64,000 nucleotides of DNA from Cardiocondyla obscurior. Taxonomy: Eukaryota; Arthropoda; Insecta; Hymenoptera; Formicidae. The position numbers and the translations under genes were made by a program. Location: NCBI RefSeq assembly GCF_019399895.1, contig NC_091866.1, forward strand, positions 6,493,501 to 6,557,500, written 5' to 3'. Each line of letters begins with the position of its first letter. Position 1 is the first letter of the stretch. Shown here in pieces: positions 21,680-33,800 of this stretch. The notes under the pieces are model-generated. The model was not told where the DNA came from, ran no database searches, and was given only the letters and a program-made list of their open reading frames with translations.

Positions 21680-24305
21680 TGTTACGTCCTGTAAACTTCA
21701 CATCTTCTTTTTCCGACACATGGTTGATAGAATAGATAAAGAGAAGTATACCGAATGTATTGGTACCAAAGAAGAGGGTTCTAGGCTTCCAGAAAAATAA
21801 TTTTTACTAACAGAACATCCTGAATCGCCAGATGTATAAATAAAAAAAAAAAGAAACTTGTAACAATTGTGCAACATTTGTCGATAAAAATTAAAACGTA
21901 AGGACTTGTCAAAATATTAAAAAAAATATTAAAAGCTCAGAAGGTCTTGAAAAGTCTCAAATTAACAGCAAATGTCTGGCGGTAGACAAAGGAAATTCTG
22001 GAAGAAAAATAACTCTTAAAAATCAAAATTGGGCCGTGGATCCTAAGGATTAGAAAAACAGGAGGCAAGAAGCCTGCGATAATAAAGATAGGATACAGAG
22101 CCGGAAAGTATAAAAATTCAGGCAGCAGTTGCACGCTGCCGATAACAAAAAAAAAGGGTTACCTAACCATTTTGAATTTGTTAATAAAAATCTGGAAGCT
22201 TGGAAGGGCTGAAGCCATGTGGAGGGGAGCCTTTTAAAACATTTTCTCCGAGACCAATAGATATCGGGAACTCCTCACCAAAATTTAGGAACTAAGGGCA
22301 AAAACTAAGAAATTTAAGAAAATCTGAGAGGAAGGCGACCAATAATTGCGAAGACGGAAAAGTGGAGGAACAAGCCTAGCAAATGGAATTCTAATTTTTA
22401 TAAAGATTGGAAATCCGGCACTAGTCCTCCCTTTTTCCGAAGTTATAAAACCGCATGTTTCGGCGGGACTCGCTCTCATTCTGTCTTTAAATCGAACCAA
22501 AGTATTAGTTGCTTTCTAAGTTTTAATAAATTAAGTGACGTGTGTAATACTCTGTGTGCACGAGAAATAAAGGAACTGCCAAGAACTCGTCCGAGAAAAC
22601 TTGAAGTCAACAAGTAGTAAGTCTCATCATTTATTTAATCCACATTTTCCTTTTTATTATTGAAACGGTTTTACTAAAATAAAGTTTTTTTATATTATCT
22701 TCAAAATGAAAAACGAGGGAATTGTCAGGGTGCCGTTCGTATCTCGCAAATTCGGTATCTCTCTTGAATCCTCCCAGTTCTCCAGTAACTCGACCCGCCT
22801 AGTGAGCTTCCTTTTGTCGGGGGTTGCGATATGCCGCCAATAAATGGTGACTATCAAAACCTTGATTTGAGTGAGGCTCCACCCGGTCAGAGGAACTCCG
22901 AGAATCCTTAGCGTGACGTATGGAGAGATCCAGAAGAAAGAGTGTGACGTGATACCCTATCATTTTTTCTTGATAATTCTTTCATCAATTGAATTTTAAA
23001 TTAATATCTTTTTAGTGGAATCTGGAAATTTAAGAATAATAAAGAAAAGTCGGGCCGGCGTAATCGGCAAATAAGAAGTCTGAGACAGCTTATCCAGACT
23101 TTCTTTACTCAATACTTGTTCGCGGCGGCGCCAGGGGAAATAACATCCGACCCTCCCCGTAGAAGAGGAGAGCGGTTGTGGTCTCCTCCACCACCCGCTC
23201 CCTCGAATTCACCGACTCAGGAAGAGACCATCCAAGATCAAGATCTCACCTTGGAACCGGCCCGTCTTCCGAGTCCATCATTTTCAAATGTCTCCGCAAG
23301 CGGATCCGAGCCTGAGTCGGAACGGTTCCGTCCTACTTCTCCCTCCTATACTCCTGACATCTCTTTAAATCCTGACGACCACTCTCCTGGAGCTGCTCCT
23401 AGAGCATGCTCCTCTCCAATCCCATCACCGATACCACATTCTGGGGAATCCGAGGAGGTCGGTTCCTTTGCTGAGGACGAAACCATCTCTTGGCAAGAGC
23501 CAGACAGCTCGGAACATTCCTCTTCCCCCGCCCCAAGTGTGGAGTTCCTCGGGGAGCAAGAGGAACCGAGAGCGATCGTTGATCCTCTCTTTGAGCTCCT
23601 CCGGAGGACCTGCACTCCGTGGACGGATCCAGTGGGGCGTCTCCTGATCAAAACATTCTCATCTTTTATCCCGGGGTGGAACTCCCTTTTCTTGCCCCGA
23701 TCAGGCTCATCGACCGGGTGTTCCCGAGATCGAATAAACGTATATTTATATGACTTAGCACCCTTTTTCTATGCACACTTCTCAATTATACATTTATATA
23801 TATACACTTATTAACAACTGTTTTATTTATTTTTTATATTTGTTTTTTTTATATTGTATTCATTAAAAAATAAATTTATCTTTTTCAAAAATTAAAATGT
23901 TTAATTTTTTTTCTTTTATTTCTTATTTTTGTTTTATTTCCTTTTGTATTAGTTAGTTGATAATAAATGATTTATATTAAAGGCAAAAACCTAATCTTTG
24001 CATTTCTAAAACAAACCCTGGAACCCATTTGTTGTAAAACCACCTCCGGTTTTTTCCCTGAGAACAAGAATCAAAATTTTTTCCCTAAAAAGAACCAAAA
24101 TCGCGCTAACTCAAATCTTTTGCTGTTTAAACCTATTCCTAGCGCTATATACGCGTGGCACTGTATCGCACACGTCACGCAACGATCGGTAGTTGCGTCT
24201 TTCTCTAAATTCTTTTCCTCCTTCTTACCTGCTCTCGAGCCATTTCCTTAGCTACCGAGAAGCGATAATCTTCCTTTTAAAAATATTTCCGTCCCTGACG
24301 TAACA
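21680..24305 (+). mobile_element. LTR-like element with terminal TGTTACG/CGTAACA, TSD ATTA
   Basis: The block begins TGTTACGTCCTGTAAAC and ends CCCTGACGTAACA, and is flanked by ATTA on both sides (21676-21679 and 24306-24309). The 5' end resembles that of the neighbouring solo LTR (TGTCACGTCCTG at 24395). No second internal copy of the terminal sequence was found, so it is either a very long solo LTR (2.6 kb) or a small non-autonomous element. It contains a 232-codon Ser/Pro-rich frame. Confidence 0.55.
23116..23814 (+). CDS. Ser/Pro/Glu-rich 232-aa frame inside LTR-like element
   Basis: The frame is rich in Pro, Ser and Glu for its first 160 residues and hydrophobic at the end. Its bias to synonymous GC contrasts with the AT-rich flanks. 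I recognise no domain. Its first codon is not ATG (TTG), so the real start is uncertain. It could be a Gag-like or accessory protein of the surrounding element, or chance openness in GC-richer DNA. Confidence 0.35.
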   Translation: MFAAAPGEITSDPPRRRGERLWSPPPPAPSNSPTQEETIQDQDLTLEPARLPSPSFSNVSASGSEPESERFRPTSPSYTPDISLNPDDHSPGAAPRACSSPIPSPIPHSGESEEVGSFAEDETISWQEPDSSEHSSSPAPSVEFLGEQEEPRAIVDPLFELLRRTCTPWTDPVGRLLIKTFSSFIPGWNSLFLPRSGSSTGCSRDRINVYLYDLAPFFYAHFSIIHLYIYTY

Positions 24306-24394
24306 ATTAATTACATATAATATTAGTAAATTAAAATTAACAAAAAAAGATTAACCGATTTATATCGAATATATTTAAATATTTATATATGTTT

Positions 24395-25571
24395 TGTCAC
24401 GTCCTGATAAACGTAATTATTTAGTCCGTTTTTGAGTCAATTCATCTAAGAATTTTACCCGGGACCGGACAAGGATTGTGAAATTATTTCTTTATTTTTA
24501 ATCGTCTGGACCGAAAAGATAGAGATTTCTGTAAGTCACAAAACGCGGATCTGTTTTAGGAATAATATTAAAATTCGGATAATTGATTTGGAAATCAATC
24601 AAAATTAATTTATATTTCAGTTTAATAAATTCAATTATTTGATTTAATTTTTGAATTAAGAAGAAAGGATTTTGTTTTGCTTCAAGAGCTCTTTTGACTT
24701 GGTATCGGAGTCGTTTAATTTGAACTCGTTTACCGGCACGTTTCTTCATTTAAAAACTCCAAAATCTTAGCTCTTTTGCTTAGCGACGGCAGCAGAAAAT
24801 CTCCGGAAATCTTTCTGCGCGCGCTCCATAAAGAAGCGACCAAACCAAACGCGACACTTTTCGTCCGCGAGGTTCTACAGAAACACCTCCAAGGAGTATC
24901 ACAATAAATAATGACAATAAACAGATTAACTCAACTTCCTTCAATTTAAAATCCGACACCCAAATCAAATTTAATCAAAATAAAATATTGAAATTAAATT
25001 AACAATAACAATTTATTTAATATAAAATATTTACCTTAAATTCCCAATTAAATTATACAATCTCTCACAATCTTTCCAATAGATCTTCAACTCTCAATCT
25101 CTCAAAGTCTTAGCTTAATTTCCTCGGTTCTCTCGCTCAATTATTCTTTTAAACTCGATCGGAATCAAACAACTCTTCCTGACCATCAACCGCTTTGTTG
25201 ATAAATGCTTTATGATAATGATTACTCCAGAAATGATTTACAATTGATTGCTCGCGCTTCTTCGTACGTTCTTTTATAGGATGTGGTTCCCCTTGTCCCT
25301 GCTAAAGACTTGGTTCACCACCTCTTTCAAAATCAAGGAGGAAGGGTATTTTAAGATCGATAATTAAATATAGCTGATTAGTAACTGTTCTCCCCGTCGT
25401 TATTCGATCGATAAAATCAATAATTTTATATAGTTATCCCGGCTCGGTCCCACCCAGTAACAATCGCTTATTGTTGTTCTTTAAATAGAATTGGTTTTAA
25501 ATTTCTTTACATTCCAAAGTTTTATTCCCACAGTTTAATAATTAAAATAATAAATTTGTCAGCATGTGACA
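24395..25571 (+). mobile_element. solo LTR, TSD GTTT
   Basis: Begins TGTCACGTCCTGATAAACG and ends CAGCATGTGACA, with GTTT on both sides (24391-24394 and 25572-25575). The 1177-bp block has no retroviral genes. An antisense 83-codon Lys-rich frame (24749-24498) exists within it but is not supported as a gene. Confidence 0.7.
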
Positions 25572-25575
25572 GTTT

Positions 25576-25882
25576 ACAAATTAGCATTTAAATTAAAAAC
25601 ATTGTTTACACTTTTCATATTAGTTACATGTTTGTATACTACATTAATTACATGTTAGTACAATAAAATCACTAAATATATTGATGTAATTAATAATTTT
25701 TTATTTTTATTTTTATACTTCTAATCCGTGTAAGGTTTCATTATCATTATAAGTAAATAACATTAGTTTAAAAGAACAAACATTATCTTTTATTTTAAAC
25801 AGATATCAATTTGATATAAACATACAAACGGTAAATTGATTCGCATACATGTAACCTAGATTAAAATACAGATTAAAGTTAC
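25576..25882. other. AT-rich spacer (possible intron)
   Basis: Nothing is seen except AT-rich DNA. It would be intron sequence downstream of the HUWE1-like exon if that exon belongs to a gene. Confidence 0.3.
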
Positions 25883-26079
25883 TTGCTGACTTGCGATATT
25901 TAATTTTGGTGTTTGCTGAACTCACAGCTTTTCTTATTTGCACAATAACCTTCAGTATTTGCGAAAAGAATGCTTGACTAGAAGTTTTATTAACAAGAGC
26001 AGCCATTGATAGTAATTGAAGTTTCATTCCAGCTTTAACTTTACTCTGTGCTGTAACAACTACATTTTCATTTGTAAAT
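25883..26079 (-). pseudogene. isolated HUWE1-like exon fragment
   Basis: On the minus strand a TTTTTAG acceptor precedes a 197-bp open block ending at a GTAAC donor-like site. It encodes NENVVVTAQSKVKAG and NKTSSQAFFSQILKVIVQ, which I recognise as close to a conserved stretch of HUWE1, a giant HECT E3 ubiquitin ligase. No other exons of that gene are visible and flanks are transposon-rich, so this is probably a copied or decayed fragment. The identification is from memory. Confidence 0.5.
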
Positions 26080-26570
26080 CTAAAAAGCAAACTTTATTTT
26101 AATAAATATGGCTTATGAATATTTAATGGAGTACTATTACAGAATAGATATACTTGACTTATCTAATAGAATTCCTCGTTTATTTTTGTCACTAGTTAAT
26201 GGTTGGTTTTCCTAGGAATTTCCTCGACTTAATTTACAATAAATCAAATCGTTAATATGTTCACACATTACGTTTGTAAATTATCGCATCTTCCAGGAAT
26301 AACTTTAATCCATCACCTGCATTATTAGTAAATACCTCGTTTTAATACTTGATTACCATTACTCAAACTTTTGATCTTAATACCGATCGTATGACAACTT
26401 ACGTTTACTTTATTATTTTTTTATTTATTACGCGATCATCACTCATCACTCATTACCACTAAACTGACACATCAATAAACACAGTCGATAAATAAAACAG
26501 AGTTGATAAATCAATCCACGTCATCTAGCGGCGCGAAAACGAAAAGGACGTTTTCGTCGTCGACGACGAC
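26080..26570. other. AT-rich spacer ending in a CGT/CGA simple repeat
   Basis: No gene was seen. A GTCGTCGACGACGACGACG tract lies at about 26551-26580. Confidence 0.4.
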
Positions 26571-26574
26571 GACG

Positions 26575-27240
26575 ACGACGATAATGATAAAATATGATTT
26601 TACTCTTGCAAGCAAATTTTACATCGCGATATCTTCGTTTGTAGTTAACGTAGCGAAAAAATAAAAACACTTTTATTATATAAATTGACCCTAATCTACA
26701 CAATGAACCTATGTAGAAAGCGATCGGTTCAGCCATTGTCGAGATCCAAATATGCGAATTTCTTAAAATGAGTCGCGTATAATAGGCACGGTAGTACACG
26801 GACCACCAGAGATAGCGTTCGGCGGTACGCTAGTCTCTCCGATCTGAGGCGACGGCGGTATACGTGCGCTAGCGCGTCACGCTTCACACAATGAAGCATG
26901 CACGTGTACCGCGGAGCGACGAGGAGATCGAGAGGACGGGAGAAAATGTAGTGGGGCGCGATTTGATGCTTTATCCTTTAGAGAAACGCGTGATGGAGAG
27001 AGAACGCTATAGGTTAGACACGGGATCAAAGCGGTATACAATATCGCTCTCGCTCGCACGCGTTTGTTTAGATGCGAGTGTTAAGGACAGACATATATGC
27101 TGCTCGAACGCTGGCGTTTCGTCTGTTCTTTCCGCATACACCGTCGCCGCAGATCGGAGAGACTAGCATACCGCCGAACGCTATCTCTGGTGGTCCGTGT
27201 ACACTGTGCCTATACTTGGCGCGAGGCACTACCATGCCTC
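26575..27240 (+). repeat. dispersed repeat copy 1, split by MITE 5
   Basis: 26581-26794 plus 27202-27240 match 49879-50131: shared TCGCGATATCTT, ACTTTTATTATATAAAT, CGAGATCC-type and GCCTATACTTGGCGCGAGGCACTACC blocks. The right end forms a GAGGCAC/GTGCCTC hairpin. The match proves that 26797-27199 is a later insertion. Confidence 0.75.
26797..27199. mobile_element. MITE 5 with ~50-bp terminal inverted repeats
   Basis: Ends CACGGACCACCAGAGATAGC and its reverse complement are flanked by TA. The inverted repeats extend about 50 bp (to the GGCGACGGCGGTATACG region). No coding capacity is evident. It differs from the ACAGGGTGT family. Copy 2 of the host repeat (49879-50131) lacks it and shows the empty site. 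Confidence 0.8.
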
Positions 27241-27780
27241 TTGACAAGTCTTCTCTTATAACTTCGTTGCACACTTTATTCTTCCTGATTTATATTACAG
27301 CAGATACGTGTTGCGTGACGTCTGATAGGAATCCCCGCGACGGCTTCCGAGCCGTCGCTCATATACTCCGCCGAGTTGTAACCTCAGCGAGTTTCGGCCG
27401 CGATGATTGACCGGAGAGGTTCGTCAAAAGTACGAACTTATTTTAATCGTCGCGTATAAGTTCATCGCCCTATTTCGACATCGGGCGATAATCCCGAGGT
27501 CCTTGCCCAATTGCGAAAGTGCAGGGCGATTTTTGGAAATGGTTTGCAACCAGAGCGCATTCTTTAGAATGCTGCTCAGGTTACAACAATGAGTTATCGT
27601 TGAATATCTGATTTAGGTAAGACTGGATGTGTGCCCTCTTGTTCTCGTATCTTTCGTTGAGGAGTTCCCACGAGGACTTGAATAAATCTCCCGTTAGCGG
27701 CATGCATGATACGAGCTGCGCCGGAGAAGATTGTAGGTAGCCGCGCAGATAATAAATTTTCTAAACGTCGGTGAGTCGCG
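27241..27780. other. unassigned spacer
   Basis: No gene is supported. The CGACGGCTTCCGAGCCGTCG stem-loop at about 27339-27358 is the only structure I noticed. Confidence 0.35.
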
Positions 27781-27782
27781 CG

Positions 27783-28159
27783 TTGTCAATGTCAGACAAA
27801 TTACTGATTATAATAATTTTAAGAATGTATTACCTCAAGATATCGATGATAATTTCTATCCTGTTTCATAGATATGTATTAATGGAATAGTCTACAAACC
27901 TGGCATGATCTTAGACGTTCATACAAATGATACAATTTGTTTCTTCGGCAACATTGTATATATTTCAATAAATGCAAATCGCGTTGTTCACTGTATATAT
28001 AAAAAAATAGAAATGTTACAATTATTGCAACATAAACATGCATTTAAAGTTTTAAAAACAAATAAATGGGATTGTATTCCCCATATAAAATTACTTTCTT
28101 TTCTACCAAGTAGTATTCATCTAACAGTAGATAATAAATATTATGTACTTTGTACATAA
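27783..28159 (+). pseudogene. fragment of a repeat-associated insect protein
   Basis: One frame runs from about 27783 to TAG-like stop at about 27870 and then continues in phase to the stop at 28159. The second part (MILDVHTNDTICFFGNIVYI, then a Tyr/Cys-rich C-terminus) looks like the tail of uncharacterised proteins that are repeated in ant genomes. An in-frame stop breaks it. Function unknown. Confidence 0.4.
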
Positions 28160-28596
28160 TGCTTTATTAATTATAGTTTTATTTTATAATGTTTATGACA
28201 AATTTTTGCAAAAATGTAATTTTTGTAAACGTTAGGATTAATTTTAAGTTTCTTTAAATAGTACCACAGGTACTGTAGTACTTACTGTTGTAATCCGACC
28301 CTGGCAACTAGAAGGCCGCGCACGCGAACCCCCTCGAGGTGCGCCACCTTGTCGTGGTGAGGGGGCACAGAAAGCATGTTGCTTTCTGCTAAGAGCGCAC
28401 AGAAGAGGATCCCGCAAGGAAGGACAGGATAACATCGCTGGACACAGGAGGACATCACCTGAAGAAGTTAAGAAGAGGCCACTGGAAAATACTTGCAGCT
28501 CGGGCTCTCTTGCGGACCACGGGTAGACTGGACTCGAAAGGATTGGGCTCCAACCAGTCTAGGGAAGGACACCTTACACAAACCATTTCAACAACT

Positions 28597-30891
28597 ATGA
28601 ATATGGACAACGAGAAAGAAGACAACTTACAGCTACAGGGTGCTCGGACACCCAGTAGTCGGCAGGGGGAGGGTAGCGTCCCGGCTCCCCCCTTGTCGTT
28701 ATCCAACGACGGGCAATCTACCTCCTGCAGCGCAGGGGGGGTAGATGATAATGTGTCTGCGAAGACCAGTTCGTCAAAGAAGACAGCTAAGAGCAAAGAA
28801 ACGGGCAGGAGCCTGTTATCTCGTAGCATGGGAGAGAGCTTATCAGAGAGGGGAACACCCTCACAAAGAACGACCTCGCCAGCTTCCAGCTATCTTTCAG
28901 GAGGAACTGGAGACCTCGGCCCGGATTACGGAGGGTCTATCGAAGGAGATGACGAGCGCATGAATATGCCACTCGGCAAAAGGAAGAGAGTTATCATCGG
29001 CAGAAAGAGAACTGCGGAACAAAGAAATGATGCAACCTCAGCACTTGAAAGAGCAGCTGCTATGGAAGAGGAGGAAAGTCGCATACTCAACGCAAATCAC
29101 CCAATCTCGGCACGATCTCAACAAAGAGCAGATAAGCTTGAAGAAGATTTCCTGGACGATAATCGGAATGCACCCTCTAGGGACCTCGCCAGCACAGTCC
29201 TACGGGACATGGCGGTGGTACTTCGAGTATCCGGGGTTTTGAAAGGTCTTAAGGGTGAATACTCTAAGGCTCTGAGAGAAATCGCATGCAGAACAAGAGC
29301 AAATGTTACCACTATGCTGACAAGACTTAATACGGACGGTTCGACAGAACAAGAGACTATGAGTCTCCTTACTGAATTGCACAAGACACAAGAAAAAATA
29401 AAAAACCTAAAACAGGAAGTAAATACTCTGCGGGAGACGATTGCACAGATCTCACCTACGCAGCCTCCACAATCCAAAAAGAGGCGGGAGGACTCTACAC
29501 CATATAAGACTACCACAGGACCAATTCCTGGTACCTCCAAAGTGGTAACCAGTGAGGTAATCTCTACTAAAACGACTTTTAAAAAGCCAACGAATAAAGC
29601 AGGAGGTACTTTACGATACGCTGAAGACAGGGAAGCAAATGAGATCTCCACCAACGCGATCTCATCTGTTCATTTTAAATACCTAGATGAACTCTTTCAC
29701 TCGTGGTGCGCAGGAAAATCCAGCGGGGACCTACGAACTAGGAATCAGCCTAAACCAAGCCAAGCAGTTACAGGTACAGGTAAAGACAGCTCTAAGAGCA
29801 AACCGGCAACAGCGTCAGAACACCCCAAATCGACGACTGCTATAGCAGGCACAAGCAAGGAAAACCCAGGTGTAGAGACATGGGCAACAGTAACTGGAAG
29901 GAAAACAAAAAACAATAATAAGACAATCGGACAAGGAAGTAAGACGACGAGTGGCAAGAAAGCACCGGAGTGACCTAAACCCAAAACGACCAAGCGTAAA
30001 ACACCAAACTCGGCGGCCGTATCGATCACTTGTGAAAATGGTCAGTACCAAGAGATCCTGAAAATGGCCAAAGACAAGTTAAATTTAAAGAAACTTGGAA
30101 TCGATAGCCTGCGACCCAAGAGAGGTATTACAGGCTCCATCATTTATGAGATCAAAGGAGATAATCATAACGAGAAGGCAAAAGTACTTGCAAAAGAACT
30201 CTCTACAGCACTTGCAAGTGTGAAGCAGGTTAGGATAGCATGTCCGCAAAAAACTGCGGATATACGAATCAGGGATCTGGATGACTACACACGTAAGGAC
30301 GCTGTCATTGACGCAGTACTAACAAGTTTTGAAACTTGCAGGCAGGAGGACCTAAAATTAGGTGAAATTAGAAGATCATACAACGGACTTTACACAACAG
30401 TACTTAAGTGCCCGGTAGCCGTTGCGAATCAATTAATCGAGAAGAAAAGAATACAAATAGGATGGGTCTCTGCAAGAATAGAAGCTCTACCTGCAAGACC
30501 ATTACAATGTTTCCGGTGTCTACAAAAGGGACATGTCCGTGAAAACTGTAATAGTCCTATAGACCGTTCAAACAGTTGCTTCAGATGTGGGGAAACTACT
30601 CACACTGCAGTAACCTGTAAGAACCTACCAAAATGTCTGATTTGTGAAGAACTTGGGAAACCATTCAGGCACAAAATGGGAGGACCGGCATGTAATGCCA
30701 AGACAAATAGAAGACAACCTCGAACACAACCATCTTCGAATACCAATAGACAAGACGACGGAAATCCACCACAGCTCTCCAAGGAAGTGATGGAAGTGGA
30801 AACACAGGAGGTACCGGAAGCACCGAAACTTGCACCAGAGATTAGTGGCCAGGAGGAGGCCATGCACACGGAAGAAAAACGTAATGGCTAG
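28597..30891 (+). pseudogene. R1-type ORF1 (Gag-like), single in-frame TGA
   Basis: From ATG at 28597 the frame runs to TGA at 29971-29973 and resumes in the same phase to TAG at 30889-30891. The whole would be about 764 residues. The N-terminal half is low-complexity and charged, with a coiled-coil-like region near 29330-29450. The C-terminal part carries three CCHC-type knuckles: CFRCLQKGHVRENC, CFRCGETTHTAVTC and CLICEELGKPFRHKMGGPAC. ORF1 binds the element RNA. The TGA could come from a C-to-T change at a CGA codon. Readthrough is possible but unproven. Confidence 0.85.
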
Positions 30892-33800
30892 CACAACTTT
30901 AATTCAAATTAACACTAACCATGCGAGGAGAGCGCAAGACCTACTGCTCCACACACTTGCAGAATGTGGCGGAGGGATTGCGCTCATTTCGGAACCTTTT
31001 AATATACCGGATAAGCATCTAAATTGGATGAGTGACTCGGCGGGGAGCGCGGCTATTTTTTGGCTGGGCAATGATAATGCATGTAACCCTATCACAAGCG
31101 GAACAGGATGGACTGCAGCTAAATGGAGAAATATAATCTTGATGGCTACATACTTGCCACCATCAATAACTCTGGAGGACATGGAGACATCACTGGAAGA
31201 AATAAGCGACTTCATCAAGCGCACACCGGCTACCCCCATTCTCCTTGGAGGGGACTTTAATGCTAAGTCCCCGGAATGGGGATGTAAGTTTTGGGACCAA
31301 AAGGGTCGCCTCCTCGCGGACTGGGCCTCTGGCTTGGGACTCCTTTTGGTAAACCGGGGAGAAGTTAATACCTGCGTGGCCTGGAGAGGAGAATCCACCG
31401 TGGACATCACATGGGCCAACTACAGTGCTACCAAGCATGTGTGTAACTGGAGAGTCTGGGAGGAATTAGAAACCCTGTCAGACCACAGATATGTGGGAAT
31501 GACCATCTCGACAAGCGGAACTCGTAACACGGACGCAAGAAAAAATAGTGACCAAAAGAAGTGGGCACTACAAAAACTAAATATGGATTTACTCATGACG
31601 GCCCTGGAGTCTGCAACATGGCCCGAAGATATTCCCGCTGATAACCCTGAGGACGAAGCTAAAAAACTAACTCGTATATTAACCGACGCGTGTAATTTGG
31701 CAATGCCACTATGTTCAAGCACAAAGATGAAAGGAGCATATTGGTGGAACGAGAGCATTGCCTCGCTCAGGAAACAGGCAATGATCAAGCAACGTGCTTT
31801 TACAAGATGCCGTAGAAGGCGCAGAAGTACACAAGAGGAAGGGGATTTAGCATATGAAGACTATCGGGAGGCTAGAAGAAATCTTAGAATTGCCATCACA
31901 GCAGCTAAGACAGCAGCGTGGGCTGAGTTAATGGAAACCATTGACTCAGATCCGTGGGGCCGTCCCTATAAAATAATTAGCGGACAATGCAGAAGAAGAG
32001 GACCACCGGCTACGGAGATGCTGGAATCACAGCAGATCACGGAAATTGTAACCACACTTTTCCCAAGGGACACCTCGCAGGCGATAATACCTACACCCCT
32101 GGAGGATATTGACTCCGGAGAAGAAGAGGAACAAGAGGACCCTACTGTCACGGAAGAGGAAATCATGAGGGCAATTAAAGGAATCAAGGCCAACAAGGCC
32201 CCAGGCCCAGACAATGTTCCAGGGAAAATAATTACTCTGGCGGCAGATATACTCCTCCCAAGGCTCTGTCGGGTATTCACCAGGCTACTAAGGGAAGGAG
32301 CGTTTCCCAGAGAATGGAAAAGAGCCTCTCTGGTATTAATACCAAAACCAGGGAAGCCACTTGACAACGCCTCGTCCTTTAGACCCATCTGTCTAATTGA
32401 TGAATTAGGAAAGCTCATGGAAAGAATTATCAATTGTAGACTCACGGAGTGGGTCGAATCAACTGGAAGAGGACTGAGTGCTAACCAATTCGGATTTAGA
32501 AAAGGACACTCAACAATAGATGCAATTCAAGCGGTTAAGAAATATGTGCATAAAAGCAACGAGAAGGGAGAAACTGTGTTGGCCACATCTCTGGACATCG
32601 CCAATGCGTTCAATACCATTCCCTGGCCAGTAATTATGTGCGCCTTGCGAAAATTAGGATTACCAAGATACCTATTTAATATTTTACAGGACTACTTACA
32701 GCTAAGAACACTTATTTACAATAACAGAGACGGAATTCTCATCACGGAAACTGTCGAGCGCGGTGTCCCCCAGGGATCAGTCCTTGGACCAACCCTGTGG
32801 ATTCTGACATACGACGCGGTGCTACAGGCACCTATACCTAGTGGCTGCAACATTATATGCTATGCGGACGACACGCTGGTTCTCTCCACTGGACTCTCCT
32901 GGAGAGAGGCAGTAGTCAAATCTGAATTAGCAGTACATATTGTCATTGAGGCAATTAAGAGCCTCGGTTTAACCGTTGCAACATCCAAAACGGAGGCTGT
33001 CTTCTTCCACAACTACACGTGCAAGGCTCCCCAACATATGTTACTGGTCGGCAAACCACCTGTGCAAACTTCCCCATATATAAAATATCTGGGGTTGACT
33101 TTAGATGAAAACTGGACCTTTGGCACGCATTTCCAGTCAGTCGTGCCAAAGGCGGTTAAAGCAGCAATTTCTCTCGGACACCTGATGCCAAACATAGGTG
33201 GTCCGGTGTGGAAGGCGAGAAAGCTGTACGCCACTGCAGTTCGCAGTATAATTTTTTACGGGGCTCCTGTGTGGGCTGACGAGCTACAACACAATCGGTT
33301 GGCATTAGCAGAGGTACGACGCTTCGAACGAAGACTGGCGGTTAGAGTAGCACGACTTTACCGAACTACTGCAACAAACGCGGCGTGTATACTTGCTGGT
33401 TTACCTCCCCTACACCTAGAGGCGGTGTCCCTGGCACGCAGATATAACTTCAAGAAGCGAATCGAAAATCAACATCGAGTCCTTACCAACGAAATCAGTG
33501 TACAACTTCGAAAAGAAGAGAATCAAAAGATACTGGCGGACTGGAAAAATGAACTATACAAGTTAACTAATATAAGTTCAGGACATAGAGTGATTATGGC
33601 ATTGCGAGATCTACTACCAGAATGGCAAGCAGAGCTGGAGGAGCACGGTACATTAGACTACCGCACGGCACAAATTATTACCGGCCATGGTGTATTTGGA
33701 GACTTCCTACACCGAATAGGAAAGGAAGGAAGCGCTAAATGCTGGGAGTGTGGAGCACCAAAGGATGGTGCTGACCACACTCTTTATGAATGTTCTGCGT

